This document shows positions 1 to 4,794 of a DNA stretch of 5,049 nucleotides, piece after piece. Location of the stretch: NCBI GenBank assembly GCA_023395755.1, contig JAEWYG010000129.1:1-5049 (forward strand). Reading direction: 5' to 3'. A program made the position numbers and the translations under genes. This stretch comes from Actinomycetes bacterium. GTDB lineage: Bacteria; Actinomycetota; Coriobacteriia; Coriobacteriales; Eggerthellaceae. The notes beneath the pieces were generated by a model. It did not search any database. It was not told the origin of the DNA and saw only the letters and a list, made by a program, of their open reading frames with translations. Within the stretch, counting starts at the first letter, position 1, and each line of letters begins with the position of its first letter.

Positions 1-57
1 TTGCCGGGGCGGAGGGGTTTGTAAGGGATCACGCGCGATGACAAGCGCTGATTTAAG

Positions 58-97
58 TTCTACCGTACACGAGCGAGAGTGTAGAAAGAAGGAGAAC
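58..97 (+). promoter_or_regulatory. Leader of the molybdoenzyme gene: small dyad plus ribosome binding site
   Basis: The sequence TTCTAC (58-63) is matched by GTAGAA (81-86), and an overlapping alternative pair TACAC (66-70) with GTGTA (79-83) also exists, so the leader can fold or could be bound by a dimeric regulator. A purine-rich Shine-Dalgarno run, AAGGAG at 89-94, lies three bases before ATG 98 and fixes that start. Upstream ATG 38 has no comparable ribosome binding site. I see no convincing -35/-10 pair in positions 1-57 and no gene there. The ribosome site is well supported; the dyad could be chance. Confidence 0.4.
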
Positions 98-2410
98 ATG
101 GCATACGGCAAACAATGGCAAACCGTGATGGAAGACGGGACTGTCGTAACCCGCAGCAACACGTGGTCGCCTCCGGGAAGCCACCCGGTAGGATACGGCG
201 TTAAGGTTGTGACGAAGGATGGTGAACTCATCCGCGTCGAGGGCGATGACGACAACCCAATTACCACGGGTCGTGTTAACGCGATGAACCTTGCGTTGCG
301 CGAGTACACCTATGCGCCGGAGCGTATCATCTATCCGATGAAGCGCGCGTATGAGGATCGCGGAAAAGATAAGTGGGTGCGCACAACGTGGGACGAGGCG
401 CTGGATACGATCGCCGAAAAGGTGCATTATTTCCAGGATACCTATGGCCCTGAGTCTATCGTGTGCTTTGGTGGCACCGGTCGTGAGGCGTGCATCTTCT
501 ACTATGCACTAACCTTCTCTGTGTTGCAGTCGCCTAACTGTTGCTACACGCAGTCAGGCTGGTCTTGCTACGGCCCCCGTTGCTCCATCTCTGACTATGT
601 ATTAGGTGCTGGTTATCCTGAGATGGACTACGCTGGCCACCTGCCGGGCAGCTACCAAGATCCTGCTTACACCGTACCTAAGTGGATTGTTCTTTGGGGT
701 AAAGAGCCGCTACCTTCCAATGGCGACGGTTTCTTTGGTCACTGCTTGGTTGACCTTATGAAGCTTGGCACCAAAATTATCTCCGTTGACCCCCGCATTA
801 CGTGGATCGGTGCTCACGACGGCAACATCAACCTTCAGGTTCGTCCGCAGACCGACACCGCGCTTGCCCTTGCCATTATGAACTTGATGTTTGAATCGGG
901 CGAGTACGACCAGGAGTTTGCTGAGAAGTGGATCTATGGTCTTGACGAAATGAAGGCCCGTGCCGCTGAGTATCCTGTCGACAAGGTTGCCGAGATTACT
1001 GGCGTTGCAGCTGAGGATATTAAGCGTGTTGCTCATATCATTGGTACCGAGCGTCCGATTGGTTGGGCATGGGGTCTTGCGTTCGATCAGAACAAGAACG
1101 GTGTTCAGCTTTCGCAGGCGTTTATCGTCTTGGCTGCCCTTGCTGGCTCTATCGACCGTCCCGGCGGCTTGACCCTTGGTCCTCCGTCTGCTCTTCTGGG
1201 TAAATGGCGTATGGAGCAGCGTGGCGCTATGGACGACTCGGTTTGGGAGAAGCGCATTGGTGCTGCTGCATGGCCAGGTTTGTCTACGGGTATGGCTACG
1301 ACGCAGCCCGATGAGACGCTAAACACCATGGAGACCGATCAACCCTATGCGCTGAAGATGGGCTGGTTCAACAGCTCCAACTTCCTTACCCCCACCTGCT
1401 CAGCTCAGCCGAAGCGTTGGCATAAGGCGCTTCAGAAGCTCGAGTTCGTTGTGGTACAGGACCTCACCATGACTCCGACGGCTATGGCTGTGGGCGACTA
1501 CTTCCTGCCGATGGCCACGTGGGCAGAGCACAACGGCATCGTACTGACACACTATGGTCGCAACACCGTGTTCATGGGCCCCATGAACAAGGCTTTGACA
1601 GTGGGCGAGTGCAAGTCCGACGTCGAGATCTGTCTCATGTTCGGCCAGCGCCTCAACCCGTCTTGGTGGCCGTGGTACAAGCCGGCCGACGGCAAGTCGC
1701 TTGATCTTGACGCTCTGGCAGTGGCGGTTGAAGACTTCTATAGCGACCAGCTGAAGGAGCTTGGCTTCGACTGGAAGACGTTCCAGGAACTGGGTCTCTA
1801 CCAGCCTGGCGCACATGGCTTCGAGTACGAGAAGTACGAGAAGGGTCTACTCCGCTTCGACGGCGAACCTGGCTTCAACACGATTACCGGTCAAATCGAA
1901 GCTTACTCGATCCTTTATGAATCTTGGGGCGAGGATCCGCTGCCTTACTACGAGGAGCCGAACTACAGCCAAATTAGCAAGCCTGACTTTGCTGGTCAGT
2001 ATCCGCTAATTACCACTTCAGGTTCGCGTCGTTACAGCTCGTTCCATTCTGAGCATCGTCATGTGCCGTCCCTGCGCCAGATCGATCCGTGGCCTTGGGT
2101 GCAAATCAACCCAGAAACCGCTAAGGCTTATGGTATCACCGACGGCGACTGGTGCGAGGTTTACAACATGTTCGGCGAGGCACGCTTTAAGGCCGAGGTT
2201 ACGCCGATCATGAAGCCCGGAATTCTGAATTGCGCTCACGGCTGGTGGTTCCCCGAGCAGGATGGCGAAGAGCCTAACCTGTTTGGTGTGTGGAAGTCTA
2301 ACTTCAACAGCCTGGTGCCGCACTTCAACGTTGGCAAGCTCGGTTTTGGTGCCCCCTATAAGGGTGTCATGTGCAACGTCCGTCGCGTCCGTAGCCTGGA
2401 CCAAGACTAA
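98..2410 (+). CDS. Molybdopterin oxidoreductase-family catalytic subunit lacking the N-terminal [4Fe-4S] ligands
   Basis: A 770-residue catalytic subunit of the DMSO reductase (bis-MGD molybdenum/tungsten) superfamily; substrate unknown. ATG 98 follows AAGGAG and gives the family-like start MAYGKQWQ. Residues about 20-80 correspond to the usual Fe-S domain. Residues about 80-510 are the molybdopterin domains, with the SGWSCYGPR segment whose Cys157 is the likely Mo ligand (Cys148/149 are alternatives), the VDPR motif at 230-233 and RPQTD at 249-253. Residues about 634-760 are the C-terminal molydopterin-dinucleotide-binding domain. Unusually, the N-terminal cluster cysteines are missing: the segment reads WSPPGSHPVGYG with Ser28 and Tyr33, and GRVN with Asn61, where relatives have Cys. 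There is no Tat signal or membrane segment, so it is predicted cytoplasmic. It lies 20 bases before its small partner. The family is certain; a non-redox role is inference. It resembles the coriobacterial dehydroxylase/acetylene-hydratase-like branch more than Pelobacter transhydroxylase. Confidence 0.93.
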   Translation: MAYGKQWQTVMEDGTVVTRSNTWSPPGSHPVGYGVKVVTKDGELIRVEGDDDNPITTGRVNAMNLALREYTYAPERIIYPMKRAYEDRGKDKWVRTTWDEALDTIAEKVHYFQDTYGPESIVCFGGTGREACIFYYALTFSVLQSPNCCYTQSGWSCYGPRCSISDYVLGAGYPEMDYAGHLPGSYQDPAYTVPKWIVLWGKEPLPSNGDGFFGHCLVDLMKLGTKIISVDPRITWIGAHDGNINLQVRPQTDTALALAIMNLMFESGEYDQEFAEKWIYGLDEMKARAAEYPVDKVAEITGVAAEDIKRVAHIIGTERPIGWAWGLAFDQNKNGVQLSQAFIVLAALAGSIDRPGGLTLGPPSALLGKWRMEQRGAMDDSVWEKRIGAAAWPGLSTGMATTQPDETLNTMETDQPYALKMGWFNSSNFLTPTCSAQPKRWHKALQKLEFVVVQDLTMTPTAMAVGDYFLPMATWAEHNGIVLTHYGRNTVFMGPMNKALTVGECKSDVEICLMFGQRLNPSWWPWYKPADGKSLDLDALAVAVEDFYSDQLKELGFDWKTFQELGLYQPGAHGFEYEKYEKGLLRFDGEPGFNTITGQIEAYSILYESWGEDPLPYYEEPNYSQISKPDFAGQYPLITTSGSRRYSSFHSEHRHVPSLRQIDPWPWVQINPETAKAYGITDGDWCEVYNMFGEARFKAEVTPIMKPGILNCAHGWWFPEQDGEEPNLFGVWKSNFNSLVPHFNVGKLGFGAPYKGVMCNVRRVRSLDQD

Positions 2411-2430
2411 CAGATAAGGAAGTGACGAAA

Positions 2431-2790
2431 ATGGCAGATCAGAAGTACGCTTTGCTGGTTGATTACACCTACTTCTCGGGCAACCATGCTGCAGAGATCG
2501 CCTGCAAAGAAGAGCTGGGCCTTCCTCTCGATCAGTTTGGCATCAAAGAGGTTGAGGTCGGTCCTTTCAAGAAGGGCGATAGTGCTGACGGCGATTCGTG
2601 GGAATGGTTCTATATTCCCTGCCCGACGTCTATTTTCTCTGAGCACTGGGGAACGGGCGGAGACAAAGCCGGACAGCGTCCCTTGGCTGTTCAGGTAGAG
2701 GAATCTGCGTCTATGTACTACGGTACGCTGGAGGATATGACCGCCAAGATGGCTGAGTTTGATCGTCCGATGGTGCTGTTCCAGCTGTAA
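2431..2790 (+). CDS. Small ferredoxin-like (4Fe-4S dicluster type) partner subunit with cluster cysteines lost
   Basis: A 119-residue protein matching, along its whole length, the short iron-sulfur subunit that pairs with coriobacterial molybdopterin oxidoreductases: KYALLVDYTY at the start, GIKEVEVGPF near 37-46, WEWFYIPCPTS near 57-67, and MYYGTLEDM near 95-103. In relatives the two ferredoxin motifs are C-x2-C-x2-C-x3-C and C-x2-C-x(n)-C-x3-C. Here the spacing is kept but the ligands are F15, N18, A21, C25 and F69, H72, A86, E90, so only Cys25 survives. Cys64 is the only other cysteine. Two [4Fe-4S] clusters therefore seem impossible. The start is ATG 2431, about 10 bases after AAGGA (2416-2420); the ATG-containing GTG 2422 sits too close to that site. 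It is 20 bases downstream of the catalytic gene and surely co-transcribed. I infer a structural or regulatory subunit rather than an electron carrier. Partner family assignment is from memory. Confidence 0.85.
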   Translation: MADQKYALLVDYTYFSGNHAAEIACKEELGLPLDQFGIKEVEVGPFKKGDSADGDSWEWFYIPCPTSIFSEHWGTGGDKAGQRPLAVQVEESASMYYGTLEDMTAKMAEFDRPMVLFQL

Positions 2791-2804
2791 GCACTTGTTG
2801 TTCT

Positions 2805-2843
2805 TGTTGCGGCTGCTTGATCTGTTAATAGGTAGCCGCAATA
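2805..2843 (+). promoter_or_regulatory. Intergenic hairpin after the small subunit gene
   Basis: TTGCGGCT (2807-2814) is perfectly complementary to AGCCGCAA (2834-2841). The stem can grow outward by a G-U and a U-A pair and inward by GCTT against AGGT with two G-U pairs, giving roughly 14 pairs around an 11-base loop. No T-tract follows, so it is not a standard intrinsic terminator. It begins 15 bases after the stop of the small subunit gene and could protect the upstream two-gene transcript or reduce read-through into the next gene. Confidence 0.45.
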
Positions 2844-2855
2844 TTCTGTTGAAGA

Positions 2856-2921
2856 ATCGTTGTGGCCGTTTGGCTTGCCGGTCGGTTGCAACGATACCGT
2901 GTTAAAGACCGACAAAGGAGG
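2856..2921 (+). promoter_or_regulatory. Structured leader and strong ribosome binding site of the 91-residue protein gene
   Basis: ATCGTTG (2856-2862) pairs with CAACGAT (2889-2895), and GTCGGT (2881-2886) pairs with ACCGAC (2908-2913). The two stems overlap in extent, so they could be alternative folds or interlock. The second stem ends just before AAAGGAGG (2914-2921), a near-perfect Shine-Dalgarno sequence five bases from ATG 2927. Structure this close to a ribosome site could adjust translation. The ribosome site is firm; a regulatory role for the folds is a guess. Confidence 0.35.
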
Positions 2922-2926
2922 GTGCA

Positions 2927-3202
2927 ATGACCGAAGACGAGTTTTTGGCGCTCGACGCTCCCGAGGGCGCTGCCAAGCTGAATGATCTTCTGGCTGAGGG
3001 TAAGAGCCAGGACGAAGCCCTAGCTGAGTTCGGCCTGACTAAGGCTCACCTCATGAAGGCGCAGATTTTCTTCGTGAAAGATAAGTACATCGCCCGTGCA
3101 TGGGGTGGCTATACTTCCACGAAGCGTACCGGCAACGAGGCTGGCGATACCGGCAATGGTGTTGGTAGCAGCGATCCCTCAAAGGGTTATGCTGGCGTCT
3201 AA
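2927..3202 (+). CDS. Small cysteine-free protein of unknown function (91 aa)
   Basis: I do not assign a family. The reading frame is supported by a very strong ribosome binding site five bases before ATG and by its position in the series of + strand genes. Residues about 2-55 look largely helical and acidic; the segment from GKSQDEALAEFGLTKAHL (25-42) into KAQIFFVKDKYIARA (44-58) resembles a short helix-turn-helix-like fold. Residues 61-91 are rich in Gly, Ser, Asp and Thr, probably a flexible tail. There is no cysteine, signal peptide or membrane segment. It follows the molybdoenzyme pair after a 136-base structured gap, so it could be a third small subunit, an assembly aid or a small regulator; nothing in the sequence decides between these. 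Confidence 0.75.
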   Translation: MTEDEFLALDAPEGAAKLNDLLAEGKSQDEALAEFGLTKAHLMKAQIFFVKDKYIARAWGGYTSTKRTGNEAGDTGNGVGSSDPSKGYAGV

Positions 3203-3216
3203 TTAGTGTGGTTGGT

Positions 3217-3255
3217 AAAAAAGGGGAGGCTTGTTCTTGTGGGGCATGCCTCCCC
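3217..3255 (-). terminator. Possible intrinsic terminator facing the - strand
   Basis: GGGGAGGC (3223-3230) pairs perfectly with GCCTCCCC (3248-3255) around a 17-base loop. Immediately to the left is a run of six A (3217-3222), so on the - strand the hairpin is followed by TTTTTT, the layout of a Rho-independent terminator. On the + strand no T-run follows the stem. No - strand gene is seen to its right before sdaA, more than 1.5 kb away, so it might stop antisense transcription, or the A-run may be incidental and the hairpin may serve the + strand transcript. The large loop lowers confidence. Confidence 0.4.
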
Positions 3256-3268
3256 CATGCGACGATAG

Positions 3269-3314
3269 GCATTTCCTGCAAAATTTGCTTAGAAGCAAGG
3301 TTTGCAGGCAATGC
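3269..3314. repeat. Long near-perfect inverted repeat between genes
   Basis: Arms GCATT (3269-3273), CCTGCAAA (3275-3282) and TTGCT (3285-3289) are matched by AGCAA (3294-3298), TTTGCAGG (3301-3308) and AATGC (3310-3314). This makes about 18 Watson-Crick pairs plus one G-U pair, interrupted only by a T/C and an A/G mismatch, with a four-base loop. It is not followed by a T-run on either strand, so it is not a textbook terminator. The gap from 3203 to 3386 holds this element and the hairpin to its left, and no gene. Confidence 0.6.
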
Positions 3315-3386
3315 ACGATGCTAAGTCGATCAGGGGCAAGTGCAAGGTGTAAGAATTAAAATCCGAGCATAAGGAGACGAGGCTTT

Positions 3387-3722
3387 ATGGCAACTGAAGA
3401 AGAGATCTTAGCTGAAGTGGAGCAATGGGGCCGCTTGACTCCTGAACAGGAGATTATCCTGTACAACATTTCTTTGAAGCAAGATGAATTGGGTCGAGAG
3501 TCGACAAATCTGTTACTGAGTAAGGTGAAGGGAAACCCCCTGTACGAGCAAATGATCGAGCGCGAATACCTAACGTATCAGGTGTTTAATCATGGTACCC
3601 GGCACGAGATTGCTTGTTTATACGTTACGCTAAAGGGGTTGCGTTATTGCATTATGTTTGCTGACGAACTTTCTACTCGCCGCAAGTTGAACCCTGCGGG
3701 CGCACCTTGGCAGGTTGCCTAG
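3387..3722 (+). CDS. Hypothetical protein, possibly winged-helix (111 aa)
   Basis: No family is recognised with confidence. AAGGAG (3371-3376) lies ten bases before ATG 3387. The N-terminal half (about 2-60) is predicted to be helical and charged, and is followed by YLTYQVFNHG, then EIACLYVTLKGLRYC (74-88) and a final helix IMFADELSTRRK. A helical half, then two strands with a turn, then a helix with the 'LTxKGxxY'-like pattern is reminiscent of the wing and last helix of small winged-helix regulators such as the MarR/PadR type, but I see no clear recognition helix. It has Cys77 and Cys88, no signal peptide and no membrane segment. It is in the same orientation as the molybdoenzyme genes, after a gap with two hairpins, and may have its own transcript. 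Role unknown; local regulator is one possibility. Confidence 0.72.
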   Translation: MATEEEILAEVEQWGRLTPEQEIILYNISLKQDELGRESTNLLLSKVKGNPLYEQMIEREYLTYQVFNHGTRHEIACLYVTLKGLRYCIMFADELSTRRKLNPAGAPWQVA

Positions 3723-3783
3723 TCTTTTCCCTGCAAGGCGAGTGCGTCTGGTTTTTTCTGAAAGGCAGCTTGCGTACTCCCTT

Positions 3784-3811
3784 AGTTAGCCTGAAGCTCA
3801 GTTAGCTTGAA
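3784..3811 (+). repeat. Tandem 12-base direct repeat before the FKBP gene
   Basis: AGTTAGCCTGAA (3784-3795) recurs as AGTTAGCTTGAA (3800-3811), 11 of 12 bases identical with a 16-base period. It ends two bases before the ribosome binding site AAAGGAG (3814-3820) of the FKBP gene. Paired half-sites of this kind can bind a regulator, but a period of 16 is not an integral number of helical turns and the copies may be a chance duplication. Confidence 0.35.
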
Positions 3812-3827
3812 ACAAAGGAGATCAACG

Positions 3828-4346
3828 ATGCAGCTTGGTTCTATCATAACCCTTGCGTATACGGGCAAACTCGACGATGGTACAGTTTTTGGCTATGCCA
3901 CAAAAGAGGAACCTATGAAGTTCCAAACAGGAATGGATACGACTATCGATGGCTTCGAGAAGGCCATTTTGGAGATGTCTGAGGCAGGTGAAAAAAAGAC
4001 GTTCGTTGTCGATGAGTATGGAGCCTATGGCGAGTATCTCGAAGGACATACGACGAGGATTCCGATTGAGCAAATTCCCGTGGATAATATTGAAGTGGGG
4101 AGACGAATTTGGTTATCAAGTAGCGAAGATGGTGCGCCCATGCCTGCGACGGTTCTCGGAATTGAGGAAAACGTTGCTTTATTCGATCTTAATCATCCGC
4201 TTGCGGGTAAAAGTCTTACCTTTGAGGTGGAATTGCTCGAGGTGATGGAAGCTCCTGAAGACTTTGTTTCTGCTGCTGAAAAAGCGAAGCATCTGCAAGA
4301 ACAGACGAAGCTGCTGGGCGGCGATCAGGGAGACGATTTCCGATAA
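3828..4346 (+). CDS. SlyD-type FKBP peptidyl-prolyl cis-trans isomerase
   Basis: A 172-residue cytoplasmic prolyl isomerase and likely chaperone of the SlyD class. The FKBP halves are seen as ITLAYTGKLDDGTVF (7-21), IDGFEKAILEM (40-50) and NHPLAGKSLTFEVELLEV (122-139), the last being the signature of the class. The chaperone insert-in-flap domain occupies about 70-120, after the AYGEY segment. ATG 3828 is chosen because AAAGGAG (3814-3820) lies seven bases before it; the longer reading from TTG 3807 would overlap that site. In Escherichia coli SlyD carries a His/Cys-rich nickel-binding tail used in hydrogenase maturation. Here the tail (about 142-172) has one His and no Cys, so metal delivery by this tail is unlikely. 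It follows the molybdoenzyme genes in the same direction and may help fold or mature their products, which is inference. Confidence 0.9.
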   Translation: MQLGSIITLAYTGKLDDGTVFGYATKEEPMKFQTGMDTTIDGFEKAILEMSEAGEKKTFVVDEYGAYGEYLEGHTTRIPIEQIPVDNIEVGRRIWLSSSEDGAPMPATVLGIEENVALFDLNHPLAGKSLTFEVELLEVMEAPEDFVSAAEKAKHLQEQTKLLGGDQGDDFR

Positions 4347-4362
4347 GTTTTGCTTATTCTCG

Positions 4363-4399
4363 CAATGTCGAGGTGGGGGTTGCCCTCTCCTCGACATTG
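4363..4399 (+). terminator. Strong hairpin after the FKBP gene, terminator-like but without T-run
   Basis: CAATGTCGAGG (4363-4373) pairs perfectly with CCTCGACATTG (4389-4399). The stem can continue inward past a T/T mismatch with GGGG (4375-4378) against CCTC (4384-4387), leaving a five-base loop. It starts 17 bases after the FKBP stop codon. No T-tract follows on + and none of useful length follows on -, so it may be a transcript-end stabiliser, a partial terminator or an attenuator before the Cys-rich gene. Confidence 0.45.
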
Positions 4400-4431
4400 T
4401 CGTATGAAGTATCCGAAGGGAGTGGCAAGGG

Positions 4432-4740
4432 ATGTGCTGGTCGTGCAACCCCATTTGCGGCGGCTGTAGGCCGCCGCGTAAGCGTCCGGTCAAGTGTCCG
4501 GAATGCGGAATGTTCAATGCGATCGATCTTGAACATTTTAATAAGGTTAATCCGTGTACCAAATGCGGCTTTGATTTGACCGATTTAGCTCGTCCTGAAC
4601 CAGTTGCATGCACGATTTGCGGCGAGGTGTGTTACAACCCATGCCGCAAAGGAAAAGAGGAGCAACCTAGTAACGAACTGCGGGTTTGTCAAGTTCGTGT
4701 TTGTGTGCCGCTCGGTACGAAGTCAGATTTTTCAGAATAG
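4432..4740 (+). CDS. Cysteine-rich zinc-ribbon-like protein (102 aa)
   Basis: The protein carries 14 cysteines in 102 residues. They fall into C2-x2-C5-x3-C9-x2-C12, then C22-x2-C25 with C42-x2-C45, then C60-x2-C63-x3-C67-x3-C71, plus C86 and C91. The middle pairs, KCPECG and PCTKCGFDL, are the two knuckles of a zinc ribbon. The first and third groups could bind further Zn or an Fe-S cluster, but neither is a standard ferredoxin motif. Start ATG 4432 follows AAGGGAG (4416-4422) by nine bases and yields MCWSCNPICGGC. There is no signal peptide. The end of the protein (about 73-102) is low in structure. Its neighbours are the FKBP and, convergently, serine dehydratase. It could be a metal or assembly helper for the molybdoenzyme, or a nucleic-acid-binding protein; I cannot choose from sequence alone. 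Confidence 0.78.
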   Translation: MCWSCNPICGGCRPPRKRPVKCPECGMFNAIDLEHFNKVNPCTKCGFDLTDLARPEPVACTICGEVCYNPCRKGKEEQPSNELRVCQVRVCVPLGTKSDFSE

Positions 4741-4767
4741 TATTGAGAAAATAATCGTTGCGGTATC

Positions 4768-4794
4768 CGGGGCGAATGCTCTACGCCCGCCCCG
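4768..4794. terminator. GC-rich inverted repeat in the convergent gene end region
   Basis: CGGGGCG (4768-4774) pairs perfectly with CGCCCCG (4788-4794) around 13 bases. It spans the stop codon of the - strand serine dehydratase gene and begins 28 bases after the stop of the + strand Cys-rich gene. Neither strand shows a T-run directly after it, although the - strand reaches TTATTTT about 16 bases later. It is a plausible shared transcript end for two converging genes, weakly supported. Confidence 0.35.

Noticed and set aside
38..97. Twenty-residue N-terminal extension of the molybdoenzyme from ATG 38
   Set aside because: No ribosome site precedes it, the peptide resembles no Tat signal or family sequence, and ATG 98 has a good ribosome site and a family-like start.
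1400..1816. Long antisense frame within the molybdoenzyme gene
   Set aside because: It is a shadow of the strong + strand coding region, with no ribosome site or recognisable product.
98..2410. Assignment as pyrogallol-phloroglucinol transhydroxylase large subunit
   Set aside because: That enzyme also lacks the large-subunit cluster, but the sequence as I recall it is longer and different at the N-terminus and active site, and its small subunit keeps clusters. Shared cluster loss looks convergent.
2431..2790. Pseudogene interpretation of the small subunit
   Set aside because: The frame is intact, the ribosome site is present, non-ligand family motifs are preserved and the partner protein shows matching losses.
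2817..2845. Possible promoter TTGATC (2817-2822) and AATATT (2840-2845), 17-base spacing
   Set aside because: Only four of six matches in each box, and both fall inside the hairpin; not enough to call.
3357..3362. TAAAAT as a -10 box before the 111-residue gene
   Set aside because: Good -10 match but nothing like TTGACA at 16-18 bases upstream.
3807..3827. TTG start extending the FKBP protein by seven residues
   Set aside because: The extension runs through the AAAGGAG ribosome site and adds residues not typical of SlyD; ATG 3828 is well placed.
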